Of a stretch of 64,000 nucleotides of DNA, positions 49,838 to 62,732 are shown one piece after another; within the stretch, counting starts at the first letter, position 1; each line of letters starts with the position of its first letter. The notes beneath the pieces are model-generated. The model ran no database searches and had not been told where the DNA came from. It saw only the letters and a program-made list of their open reading frames with translations. The stretch covers positions 42,083,949 to 42,147,948 of the forward strand of contig OX393553.1 in NCBI GenBank assembly GCA_947650365.1, in the 5' to 3' direction. The position numbers and the translations under genes were made by a program. Source of the stretch: Chamaelirium japonicum (lineage: Eukaryota; Streptophyta; Magnoliopsida; Liliales; Melanthiaceae).

Positions 49838-51605
49838 TACGAAGGAATTAGAATGGATCGTACGAATAAATTAGAATGGATCGTACGAATGAAATAGAAT
49901 GGATCGTACTTATGAATTAGAATGGATCGTACGAATGAAATAGAATGGATCGTACGAATGAATTAGAATAGATCGTACGAATGAATTAGAATGGATACAT
50001 TCGTTCGAATGAATTAGAATGGATCGTACGAATGTGTAAGAATGGATTGTACGAATGAAATAGAATGGATTGTACGAAGGAATTATAATGGATCGTACGA
50101 ATGAATTAGAATGGATCGTATGAATGAATTAGAATGGATCGTATGAGTGAATTCGAATGGATCGTGCGAATGAATTAGAATGGATTGTACGAATGAATTA
50201 GAATGGATCGTATGAATGAATTAGAATGGATCGTGCGAATGAATTAGAATGGATCGTGCGAATGAATTAGAATGGATCGTGCGAATGAATTAGAATGGAT
50301 CGTACGAATGAATTAGAATGGATCGTGCGAATGAATTAGAATGGATCGTATGAATGAAATAGAATGGATCGTATGAATTAGAATAGATCGTACGATGGAA
50401 TTAGAATGGATCGTACGAATGAATTAGAATGGATCATACGAATGAAATTGAATGGATCGTACGAAGGAATTAGAATGGATCGTACGAAGGAATTAGAATG
50501 GATACATTCGTGCGAATGAATTAGAATGGATCGTACGAATGAATTAGAATGGATACATTCGTGCGAATAAATTAGAATGGTTCGTATGAATGAATTAGAA
50601 TGGATCGTAATAAGGAATTAGAATGGATTGTACGAACGAATTAGAATGGATAGTACGAAGGAATTAGAATGGATCGTACGAAGGAATTAGAATGGATCAT
50701 ACGAATGAATTAGATTGGATCGTATGAATGAATTAGAATGGATCGTGCGAATGAATTAGAATGGATCGTACGAATGAATTAGAATGGATCGTATGAATGA
50801 ATTAGAATAGATTGTATGATTGAATTAGAATGGATCATACGAATGAGTAAGAATGGATCATGCGAATGAATTAGAATGGATCGTACGAATGAATTAGAAT
50901 GGATCGTATGAATGAATTAGAATGGATACATACGAATGAATTAGAATGGATCGTATGAATGAATTAGACTGGATTGTGTGAATGAATTAGAACGGATCGT
51001 GAGTCGTACGAATGAATTAGAATGGATCGTATTAATGAATTAGAATGGATCGTGCGAATGAATTAGAATGGATCATACGAATGAATTAGAATGGATCGTA
51101 TGAATGAATTAGAATGGATACATACGAATGAATTAGAATGGATGATATGAATGAATTAGATTGTATCGTATGAATGAATTAGAATGGATCGTGCGTCGTA
51201 CGAATGAATCAGAATGGATCGTATTAATGAATTAGAATGGATCGTGCGAATGAATTAGAATGGATCGTACGAATGAATTAGAATGGATCGTATGAATGAA
51301 TTAGAATGGATCGTACGAATGAATTAGAATGGATCGTATAAATGAATTAGAATGGATTGTGCGAATGAATTAGAATGGATCGTACGAATGAATTAGAATG
51401 GATAAATTCGTGCTAATGAATTAGAATGGATTGTATGAATGAATTAGATTGGATCGTATAAATGAATTAGAATGGATCATACGTATGAATTAGAATGGAT
51501 ACATTCATGGGTATGAATAAGAATGGATCATACGAAGGAATTAGAATGGATCGTGCGAATGAATTAGAATGGATCGTGCGAATGAATTATAATGGATCGT
51601 ACGAG
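49838..51605 (+). repeat. Satellite block, + orientation
   Basis: 1.8 kb. Contains an older or partial copy of the 192-bp higher-order repeat at 50930-51300 and a CATGGGTATG 28-mer at 51505. Ends at CGTACGAGCATGAATG. Confidence 0.93.
50930..51300 (+). repeat. 192-bp higher-order repeat, minor locus
   Basis: GATACATACG, GATTGG/GACTGG, GTCGTACG and GTATTAATG in the order of the major locus. The junction mark is at 51001 (GAGTCGTACG) and 51193 (GCGTCGTACG), 192 bases apart. Confidence 0.85.
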
Positions 51606-52106
51606 CATGAATGTATCCACTCTAATTCATTCATACGATCCATTCTAATTCATTCGCACGAATGTATCCATTCCAATTCATTCGTACGATTCATTCTAAT
51701 TCAATCAATTCTAATTCATTCGTACGATCCATTCTTACTCATTCGTACGATCCATTCTAATTCAATCACACGAATGTATCCATTCTAATTCATTCATACG
51801 ATCCATTCTAATTCATTCGCACAATCTATTCTAATTCATTCGTACGATCCATTCTAATTCATTAGCACGATCCAGTCTAATTCCTTCGTACGATCCATTC
51901 TAATTCATTCGTATGATCCATTCTAATTCCTTCGTACAATCCATTCTAATTCATACGATCCATTCTATTTCATTCATACGATCCATTCTAATTCATTCGC
52001 ACGATCCATTCTAATTCATTCATACGATCCATTCTAATTCATTCGTACAATCCATTCTAATTCATTCGCACGATCCATTCTAATTCATCCATACGATCCA
52101 TTCTAA
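51606..52106 (-). repeat. Satellite block, - orientation
   Basis: Irregular at 51700 (TCAATCAATTC). Ends at CTAAAGTACGAATG. Confidence 0.9.
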
Positions 52107-52328
52107 AGTACGAATGAATTAGAATGGATCGTGCGAATGAATTAGAATGGATCGTACGAATGAATTAGAATGGATCGTACGAATGAAATAGAATGGATTG
52201 TACTAATGAATAGAATGGATCGTATGAATGAATTAGATTGGATTGTATGAATGAATTAGAATGGATCGTATGAATTAGAATGGATCGTACGAAGGAATTA
52301 GAATGGATCATACGAATGAAATAGAATG
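52107..52328 (+). repeat. Short satellite block, + orientation
   Basis: Ends at AGAATGTACGATCC. Confidence 0.9.
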
Positions 52329-52567
52329 TACGATCCATTCTAATTCATTCGCACGATCCATTCGAATTCACTCATACGATCCATTCTAATTCATTCATAC
52401 GATCCATTCTAATTCATTCGCACGATCCATTCTAATTCATTCATACGATCCATTCTAATTCATTCGTACGAATGTATCCACTCTAATTCATTCATATGAT
52501 CCATTCTAATTCATTCGCACGAATGTATCCATTCTAATTCATTCGTACGATCCATTCTAATTCATTC

Positions 52568-52690
52568 GCACAATCTATTCTAAGTCATTCGTACGATCAA
52601 TTCTAATTCATTAGCACGATCCATTCTAATTCATTCGTACGATCTATTCTATTTCATTCGTACGATCCATTCTTACTCAATCGTATGATC
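52568..52690 (-). repeat. Cassette F, reverse orientation
   Basis: CAATCTATTC, GATCAATTC, CATTAGCACG, GATCTATTCTATTTC and CTTACTCAATCGTATG: exact reverse order of cassette F. Confidence 0.8.
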
Positions 52691-52933
52691 CATTCTAATT
52701 CATTCGCACGAATGTATCCATTCTAATTCATTCGTACGATCCATTCTAATTCATTTGCACGATCCATTCTAATTCATTAATACGATCCAATCTAATTCAT
52801 TCATACGATCCATTCTAATTCATTCGCACGATCCATTCTAATTCATTCGCACAATCTATTCTAATTCATTCGTACGATCCATTCTAATTCATTCGTACGA
52901 TCCATTCTAATGTATCCATTGTAATTCATTCGT

Positions 52934-52949
52934 ACGAATGAATTCGAAT
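52934..52949 (+). repeat. Sub-monomer + remnant
   Basis: CATTCGTACGAATG leads into GAATTCGAATGTATCC, the exit also seen at 33433. Confidence 0.75.
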
Positions 52950-55744
52950 GTATCCATTCTAATTCATTCGTACGATCCATTCTAATTCATTCGCACAATC
53001 TATTCAAATTCATTCGTACGATCCATTCAAATTTATTCGCACGATCCATTCTAATTCATTCGCACGAATGAATCCATTCTAATTCATTCGTAAGATCCAT
53101 TCTAATTCATTCGTACGATCCATCCTAATTCATTCGTATGATCCATTCTAATTCATTCGCACGATCCATTCTAATTCATTCGTATGATCCATTCTAATTC
53201 ATTCGCACGAATGCATCCATTCTAATTCATTCGTACAATACATTCTATTTCATTAGTACGATCCATTCTTACTCATTCGTATGATCCATTCTAATTCAAT
53301 CGCACGAATGTATCCATTCAAATTCATTCGTACGCTCCATTCTAATTCATTCGCACGATCTATTCTAATTCATTAATACGATCCAGTATAATTCATTCGC
53401 ACGAATGTATCCATTCTAATTCATTCGTACGATCCATTCTAATTCATTCGCACGAATGTATCCATTTTAATTCATTCATACGATTCATTCTAATTCCTTC
53501 GTATGATCCATTCTAATTCCTTCGCACAATCCATTCTATTTCATTCATACGTTCCATTCTAATTCATTCGCACAATCCATTCTAATTCATTCGTACAATC
53601 CATTCTATTTCATTCGTACGATCCATTCTTACTCATTCGTACGATCCATTCTAATTCATTCGCACGATGCATTCTAATTCATTTGTATGATCCATTCTAA
53701 TTCATTCGCATGAATGTATCCATTCTAATTCATTCATACGATCCATTCTAATTTATTCACACAATATATTCTAATTCATTCGTACAAGCCATTCTAATTC
53801 ATTCGCACGATCAATTCTAATTCATTTGCACGAATATATCCATTCTAATTCATTCGTATGATCCATTCTAATTCCTTCGTACGATCCATTCTAATTCCTT
53901 CGTACGATCCATTCTAATTCCTTCGTACGATCTATTCTAATTCATTCGTACGATCCATTCTAATTCATTCATACGATCCAATCTAATTCATTCATACGAT
54001 CAATTCTAATTCATTCGTATGATCCATTCTAATTCCTTCGTACGATCCATTCTATTTCAATCGAACGATCCATTCTTACTCATTCGTATGATCCATTCTA
54101 ATTCAGTCGCACAAATGTATCCATTCTAATTCAATCGTACGATCCATTCTAATTCATTCGTACGATCCATTTAAATTTATTCGTATGATCCATTCTAATT
54201 CATTTGCATGAATGTATCTATTCCAATTCCTTCATACGATCCATTTTAATTCATTCGTACGATCCATTCTAATTCATTCGCATGATCCATTCTAATTCAT
54301 TCGCACAATCTATTCTAATTCATTCATACATTCCAGTCTAATTCATTCGTACGATCCATTCTAATTCATTCGCATGATGCATTCTAATTCATTCATACGA
54401 TCCATTCTAATTCATTCGCACGAATGTATCCATTCTAATTCATTCGCACGATCTATTCTAATTCATTCGTACGATCCATTCTAATTTATTCGCACGAATG
54501 TATCCAGATCCATTCTAATTCATTCGCACGATCCATTCTAATTCATTCGTACAATCCATTCTTACTCATTCGTACGATCCATTCTAATTCATTCGCACGA
54601 ATGTATCCATTCTAATTCATTTGTACGATCTATTCTAATTCATTCGTACGATCCATTCTAATTCATTCGCACGATCCATTCTAATTCATTCGCACGATCC
54701 ATTCTAATTCATTCATACGATCCATTCTAATTCATTCATGCAATCCATTCTAATTCTTTCGTACGATCCATTCTAATTCATTCGTACAATCAATTCTATT
54801 TCATTCGTACGATCCATTCTTACTCATTCGTACGATCCATTCTAATTCATTCGCACGAACGTATCCATTCTAATTCATTCATACGATCCCTTCTAATTCC
54901 TTCGTACGATCCATTCTAATTCCTTTGTACGACCCATTATATTTCATTCGTATGATCCATTCTAATTCATTCGTACGATCCATTCTAATTCATTCGTACG
55001 ATCCATACGATCCATTCTAATTCTTTCACACGATCCATTCTAATTCATTCATACGATCCATTCTAATTCATTGGCACGAATGTATCCATTCTAATTCATT
55101 TGTACAATCCATTCTATTTCATTCGTACGATATATTCTTACTCATTCATATGATCCATTATAATTCATTCGCACAATCTATTCTAATTCATTCGTACGAT
55201 CCATTCTAATTCATTCTAATTTATTCGTAATTTGTACGATCCATTTTAATTCATTAGCACGATCCATTCTAATTCATTCATACGATCTATTCTATTTCAT
55301 TCGTACGATCCATTCTTACTCAATCGTATGATCCATTCTAATTCATTCGCACGAATGTATCCATTCTAATTAATTCTTACGATCCATTCTAATTCATTTG
55401 CAAGATCCATTCTAATTCATTAAAACGATCCAATCTAATTCATTCATACGATCCATTCTAATTCATTCGCATGAATGTATCAATTCTAATTCATTCGTAC
55501 GATCTATTCTAATTCATTCGCACAATCTATTCTAATTCATTCATACGATCCATTCTAAATCATTAGCATGATCCATTCTAATTCATTCGTACAATCCATT
55601 CTATTTCATCCGTGCGATCCATTCCTACTCATTCGTACGATCCATTCTAATACATTCGCACGAATGTATCCATTCTAATTCATTCGTATGATCCATTCTA
55701 ATTCATTCGTACGATCCATTCTAATTCATTCGTACGATCCATTC

Positions 55745-55758
55745 TATTAGAATAGATT
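55745..55758 (+). repeat. Sub-monomer + remnant
   Basis: CTATTAGAATAGATTTGCAC interrupts - units; about half a + monomer. Confidence 0.7.
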
Positions 55759-55969
55759 TGCACTCTAATTCATTCATACGATCCAATCTAATTCATTCGC
55801 ACAATCTATTCTAATTCATTCACACGATCCATTCTAATTCATTCGCACGAATGTATCCATTCTAATTCATTCGCACAGTCTATTCTAATTCATTCATACG
55901 ATCCATTCATATTCATTCGTACGATCCATTCTAATTCATTCGCACGATCCATTCTAATTCATTCGTACG

Positions 55970-56775
55970 ATCGTGCTAGTGAATTAGAATGGATCGTACA
56001 AATGAATTAGAATGGATACATTCGTGTGAATGAATTAGAATGGATCGTATGAATGAATTAGATTGGATCGTATGAATGAATTACAATGGATCGTACGAAT
56101 GAATTAGAAAGGATCGTGCGAAAGAATTAGAATGGATTGTAAGAAAGAATTAGAATGGATCGTACGAATGAATTAGAATGGATCGTACGAATGAATTAGA
56201 ATGGATATATTCGTGCAAATGAATTAGAATGGATCGTATGAATAAATTAGAATGGATCGTACGAATGAATTAGAATAGATTGTGCAAATGAATTAGAATG
56301 GATCGTACGAATGAATTAGAATGGATACATTCGTGTGAATATGAATTAGAATGGATCGTATGAATGAATTAGATTGGATCGTATTAATGAATTAGAATGG
56401 ATCGTGCGAATGAATTAGAATGGATCGTACGAATGAATTAGAATGGATACATTCGTGCGAATGAATTAGAATGGATCGTACAAATGAGTAAGAATGGATC
56501 GTACGAATGAAATAGAATGGATCGTACGAATGAATTAGAATGGATCGTGCGAATGAATTAGAATGGATCGTACGAATGAATTAGAATAGATTGTGCGAAT
56601 GAATTAGAATGGATCGTACGAATGAATTAGAATGGATCGTACGAATGAATTAGAATGGATCGTGCGAATGAATTAGAATGGATCGTACAAAGGATGGACA
56701 CATTCGTGCGAATGAATTACAATGGATCATACGAATGAATTAGAATGGATCGTATGAATCAATTAGAATGGATCG
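55970..56775 (+). repeat. Satellite block, + orientation
   Basis: Starts with GCTAGTGAATTAG. Truncated ACAAAGGATGG at 56688. Ends in a 22-bp perfect palindrome. Confidence 0.92.
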
Positions 56776-56786
56776 CGATCCATTCT
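56765..56786. repeat. 22-bp perfect palindrome at a strand switch
   Basis: Centred on GGATCGCGATCC; arms AGAATGG and CCATTCT. Confidence 0.88.
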
Positions 56787-58289
56787 TACTCAATCGTATG
56801 ATCCATTCTAATTCATTCGCACGAATGTATCCATTCTAATTTATTCGTATGATCCATTCTAATTCATTCGCACGATCCATTCGAATTCACTCATACGATC
56901 CATTCTAATTCATTCATACGATCCATTCTAATTCATTCGCACGAATGTATCCATTCTAATTCATTCGTACGATCCATTCTAATTCATTCGTACAATCCAT
57001 TCTATTTCATTCGTACGATCCATTCTTACTCATTCGTACGATCTATTCTAATTCATTCGCACGATTGTATCCATTCTAATTCATTCGTACGATCCATTCT
57101 AATTCATTCGCATGAATGTATCCATTCTAATTCCTTCGTACGATCCATTCTAATTCCTTCGTACGATCCATTCTAATTTCTTCGTACGATCCATTATATT
57201 TCATTCGTATGATCCATTCTAATTCATTCGTACGATCCATTCTAATTCATTCGCACGATCCATTCTAATTCATTCATACGATCCAATCTAATTCATTCAT
57301 ACGATCCATTCTAATTCATTCGCACAATCTATTCAAATTCATTCATACGATCCATTCTAATTCATTCGTACGATCCATTCTAATTCATTCGCACGATCCC
57401 TTCTAATTCATTCGCACGAATGTATCCATTCTAATTCATTCGTACGATCCATTCTAATTCATTCGTACGATTCATTCTTACTCATTCGTACGATCCATTC
57501 TAAGATCCATTCTAATTCATTCATACAATCTATTCTAATTCTTTTGCACGAATGTATCCATTCTAATTCATTCGTACGATCCATTCTAATTCCTTCGTAC
57601 GATCCATTCTAATTCCTTCGTAGGATCCATTCTAATTCATTCCCATGAATGTATCCATTCTAATTGATACGTATGATCCATTCAATTTCATTTGTACGAT
57701 CCATTCTAATTCATTCGCACGAATGTATCCACTCTAATTCAGTCGTACGATCCATTCTAATTCATTCGCACGATCCATTCTAATTCATTCATACGAGCCA
57801 TTTTAATTCATTCGTACGATCCATTCTAATTCATTCACACGATCCATTCTAATTCATTCATACGATCCATTCTAATTCATTCATACAATCCATTCTAATT
57901 CATTCGTACGATTCATTCTAATTCATTCGCACAATCTATTCTTATTCATTCGTACGATCCATTCTAATTCCTTCGTACGATCCATTCTAATTCCTTCGTA
58001 CGATCCATTCTAATTCATTCAAACAATCTATTCGTATCTAATTCATTCGCACGATCCATTCTAATTCATTCATACGATTCATTCTATTTCATTCGTACGA
58101 TCCATTCTTACTCATTCGTACGATCCATTCTAATTCATTCGCACGAATGTATCCATTCTAATTCATTCGTACGATCAATTCTAATTCCTTCGTACGATCC
58201 ATTCTAATTCCTTCGTACGATCCACTCTAATTCATTCGCACGACCCATTATATTTCATTCGTATGATCCATTCTAATTCCTTTGTACAA

Positions 58290-58510
58290 TCCATTCTAAT
58301 TCATTCTAATTTATTCGTACGATCCATGAATTAGAATGGATCGCACGAATGTATCCATTCTAATTCATTCGTACGATCCATTCTAATTCCTTCGTACGAT
58401 CCATTCTAATTCCTTCGTACGATCCATTCTATTTCATTCTAATTCCTTCGTACGATCCATTCAAATTCATTCCCATGAATGTGTCCATTCTAATTCCTTC
58501 GCACGATCCA
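58290..58510 (-). repeat. Segmental duplication, copy C (shortened)
   Basis: TTCTAATTTATTCG at about 58306, + remnant CCATGAATTAG at 58326, CCTTCG units, then CCCATGAATGTGTCC at about 58473, as in copies A and B but about one monomer shorter (CTATTTCATTCTAATTCC at 58430). Confidence 0.8.
58328..58345 (+). repeat. Truncated + monomer inside a - block
   Basis: Third occurrence of the CCATGAATTAGAATGG remnant (compare 25041 and 34440). Confidence 0.82.
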
Positions 58511-58515
58511 TTCTA

Positions 58516-58537
58516 ATCCATTCTAATTAGAATGGAT
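58516..58537. repeat. 22-bp perfect palindrome at a strand switch
   Basis: Centred on CTAATTAG inside the core; arms ATCCATT and AATGGAT. This is a core-centred fold-back, unlike the spacer-centred ones. Confidence 0.88.
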
Positions 58538-61207
58538 CGTATGAATGAATTAGAATGGATCGTGCGTCGTACAAATGAATTAGAATGGATCGTATTAATG
58601 AATTAGAATGGATCGTGCGAATGAATTAGAATGGATCGTACGAATGAATTAGAATGGATCGTTTGAATTAATTAGAATGTACACATACAAATGAATTAGA
58701 ATGGATCGTATGAATGAATTAGATTGGATCGTATGAATTAATTAGAATGGATCGTGCGTCATACGAATGAATTAGAATGGATCATATTAATGAATTAGAA
58801 TGGATCGTGCGAATGAATTAGAATGGATCGTACGAATGAATTAGAATGGATCGTATGAATGAATTAGAATGGATACATACGAATGAATTAGAATGGATCG
58901 TATGAATGAATTAGATTGGATCGTATGAATGAATTAGAATGGATCGTGCGTCGTACGAATGAATTAGAATGGATCGTATTAATGAATTAGAATGGATCGT
59001 GCGAATGAATTAGAATGGATAGTACGAATGAATTAGAATGGATCGTATGAATGAATTAGAATTGATACATACGAATGAATTAGAATGGATCGTATGAATG
59101 AATTAGATTGGATCATATGAATGAATTTGAATGGATCGTGCGTCGTACGAATGAATTAGAATGGATCCTATTAATGAATTAGAATGGATCGTGCGAATGA
59201 ATTAGAATGGATCGTACGAATGAATTAGAATGGATCGTATGAATGAATTAGAATGGATACATACGAATGAATTAGAAAAGATCGTATGAATGAATTAGAT
59301 TGGATCATATGAATGAATTAGAATGGATCGTGTGCCGTACGAATGAATTAGAATGGATCGTATTAATGAATTAGAATGGATCGTGCGAATGAATTAGAAT
59401 AGATCGTACGAATGAATTAGAATGGATCATGCGAATGAATTAGAATGGATAGTACGAATGAATTAGAATGGATCGTATGAATGAATTAGAATTGATACAT
59501 ACGAATGAATTAGAATGGATCATTTGAATGAATTAGATTGGATCGTATGAATGAATTAGAATTGATCGTGCGTCGTACGACTGAATTAGAATGGATCATA
59601 TTAATGAATTAGAATGGATCGTGCGAAATAATTAGAATGGATCGTACGAATGAATTAGAATGGATCGTATGAATGAATTAGAATGGATACATACGAATGA
59701 ATTAGAATGGATCGTATGAATGAATTAGATTGGATCGTATGAATGAATTAGAATGGATCGTGCGTTGTACGATTGAATTAGAATGGATCGTATTAATGAA
59801 TTAGAATGGATCGTGCGAATGAATTAGAATGGATCGTACGAATGAATTAGAATGGATCGTATGAATGAATTAGAATGGATACATACGAATGAATTAGAAT
59901 GGATCGTATGAATGAATTACATTGGATCGTATGAATGAATTAGAATGGATCGTGCGTCGTACGAATGAATTAGAATGGATCGTATTATTGAATTAGAATG
60001 GATCGTGCAAATGAATTAGAATGGATCATACGAATGAATTAGAATGGATTGTATGAATGAATTAGAATGGATACATACGAATAAATTAGAATGGATCGTA
60101 TGAATGAATTAGATTGGATCACATGAATGAATTAGAATGGATCATGCGTCGTACGAATGAATTAGAATGGATCGTATTAATGAATGGATCGTACAAATGA
60201 AATAGAATGTACAAAATCCATTCGTACGAATGAATTAGAATGGATCGTATGAATGAATTAGAATGGATCGTGCGAATGAATTAGAATGGATCGTATGAAT
60301 GAATTAGAATGGATTGTACGAATGAGTTAGAATGAATCATATGAATGAATTAGAATGGGTACATTCGTGCAAAAGAATTAGAATGGATTGTATGAATGAA
60401 TTAGAATGGATCGTGCGAATGAATTAGAATGGATCGTATGAATGAATTAGAATGGATACATTCGTGCGAATGAATTAGAATGGATCGTATGAATGAATTA
60501 GAATGGATCGAATGAATGAATTAGAATGGATCGTGTGAATGAATTAGAATGGATCGTGCGAATGAATTAGAATGGATCGTGCGAATGAATTAGAATAGAT
60601 CGTACGATACAAATGAAATATAATGGGTCATACAAAGGAATTAGAACGGATCGTACGAAGGAATTAGACTGGATCGTACGAAGGAATTAGAGTGGATCAT
60701 ACGAATGAATTAAAATGGATACATTCGTGCGAATGAATTAGAATGGATCGCACGTACGAATGAATTAGAATGGATACATTCGTGCGAATGAACTAGAATG
60801 GATCGTATGAATGAATTAGAATGGATCGTACGAATGAATTAGAATGGATCGTACTTATGAATTAGAATTTGTACGTACGAATGAATTACAATGGATCGTA
60901 TGAAGGAATTAGATTGGATCGTATGGATGAATTCAAATGGATCGTGCGAATGAAATAGAATGGATACAAATGAATTAGAATGGATCATACGAATGAATTA
61001 GAATGGATCGTATGAGTGAATTCGAATGGATCGTGTGAATGAATTAGAATGGATTGTACGAATAAATTAGAATGGATCGTGCTAATGAGTAATAATGGAT
61101 CGTACGAATGAATTAGAATGGATCGTATGAATGAATTAGAACAAAGGAATTAGAATGGATCGTTCGAAGGAATTAAAATGGATCGTATGGAGGAATTAGA
61201 ATGGATC
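58527..61207 (+). repeat. Large + satellite block
   Basis: 2.7 kb. The first 1.65 kb is the 192-bp higher-order repeat. Small irregularity at 60205-60230 (GTACAAAATCCATTCG). Several truncated units at 60860-61140. Confidence 0.94.
58564..60187 (+). repeat. 192-bp tandem higher-order repeat, major locus
   Basis: The mark GCGTCGTACG (or a one- to two-base variant) occurs at 58564, 58756, 58948, 59140, 59332, 59570, 59762, 59954 and 60146. All spacings are 192 except one of 238 (192 plus two extra 23-mers). Each unit has eight monomers, eight bases more than 8 x 23: seven at GCGTCGTAC and one at GATACATACG. Order: consensus, GTATTAATG, GTGCG, GTACG, GTATG, GATACATACG, GATTGG, GTATG. Confidence 0.93.
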
Positions 61208-62635
61208 GCATACAATCCATTCTATTTCATTCGTATGATCCATTCTTACTCATTAGCACGAACCATTCTAATTCATTCGTACAATCCATTCTAATTCATT
61301 CGCACGATCCATTCGAATTCACCCATACGATCCATTCTAATTCATTCGTATGATCCATTCTAATTCATTTGTATCCATTCTATTTAATTCACACGATCCA
61401 TTCGAATTCATTCGCACGATCCATTCTAACTCATTCATCCGATCCATTCTAATTCATTCATACATTCCATTCTAATTCTTTCACACGATCCACTCTAATT
61501 CATTTGTACGATCCATTCTAATTCCTTCGTACGATCCATTCTAAATCCTTTGTTCTAAGTCATTCATACGATCCATTCTAATTCATTCGTACGATCCATT
61601 CTTACTCATTAGCACGATCCATTCTAATTCATTCGTACAATCCATTCTAATTCATTCGCATGATCCATTCGAATTCACTCATACGATCCATTCTAATTCA
61701 TTCGTATGATCCATTCTAATTCATTTGTATCCATTCTATTTCATTCTCACGATCCATTCGAATTCATTCATACGATCCAATCTACTTCATTCATACGATC
61801 CATTCTAATTCATTCGTACGATTCATTCTAATTCATAAGTACGATCCAATCTAATTCATTCGTACGATCCATTCTAATTCATTCATACGATCCATTCTAA
61901 TTCATTCGCACGAATGTATCCATTCTAATTCATTCGTACGTACGATAAATTCTAATTCATTCGCACGAATATATCCATTCTAGTTCATTCGTACGATCCA
62001 TTCTAATTCCTTCGTACGATCCATTCTAATTCCTTCATACGATCCATTCTAAGTCCTTTGTACGACCCATTATATTTCATTCGTATCGTACGATCCATTC
62101 TAATTCATTCATACGATCCATTCTAATTCATTCGTACGATCCATTATAATTCATTCGCACGATCCATTCTAATTCATTCGCAAGAATGTATCCATTCTAA
62201 TTCATTCGTACGATCCATTCTAATTCATTCGCACGATCCATTCTAATTCATTCATACAATCCATTCTAATTCTTTTGCACGAATATATCCATTCTAATTC
62301 ATTCATACGATCCATTCTAATTCATTCGTACAATCCATTCTAATTTATTCGTACGATCCATTCTAATTCATTCGCACGATCCATTCTAATTCTTTCATAC
62401 GATCCATTCTAATTCATTCGTACGAATGAATCCATTCTAATTCATTCGTACAATCCATTCTATTTCATTCGTACGATCCATTCTAAGTCATTCGTATGAT
62501 CCATTCTAATTCATTCGCACGATCCATTCTAATTCATTCGTACGATCCATTCTAATTCATTCGCACGAATGTATCCATTCTAATTCATTCGTACGTGTAC
62601 GATCCATTCTGATTCATTCATACGGTCCATTCTAA
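61208..62635 (-). repeat. Satellite block, - orientation
   Basis: 1.4 kb. The run at about 61235-61400 (CTTACTCATTAGCACG, GAATTCACCCATACG, TTTGTATCC) resembles the run at 61590-61760, about 360 bases later, a local duplication. GACCCATTATATTTCATT at 62060. Ends at CTAACATACGAATG. Confidence 0.92.
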
Positions 62636-62732
62636 CATACGAATGAATTAGAGTGGATCGTACGAAGGAATTAGAATGGATCGTACGAAGGAATTAGAAA
62701 GGATCGTACGAATGAATTTGAATGGATACATT
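62636..62732 (+). repeat. Short satellite block, + orientation
   Basis: Four units (two GAAGG) ending in J1, fifth copy. Confidence 0.9.

Larger units (their letters stand above)
52329..55969 (-). repeat. Longest - satellite block
   Basis: 3.6 kb with two sub-monomer + remnants (52934-52949 and 55745-55758). Reversed cassette F at 52568-52690 and reversed cassette E at about 54710-54860. GACCCATTATATTTCATT at 54930. Ends at CGTACGATCGTGCTAGTG (shared with 17867). Confidence 0.94.
56776..58526 (-). repeat. Satellite block, - orientation
   Basis: 1.75 kb. CTTACTCAATCGTATG at its start, ATTCCCATGAATG at 57640 and 58470, segmental duplication copy C at 58290-58510. Ends in a 22-bp palindrome. 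Confidence 0.92.

Noticed and set aside
58564..60187. CRISPR array (short regular repeats)
   Set aside because: There are no unique spacers: the whole interval is the repeat, and no cas genes are present.
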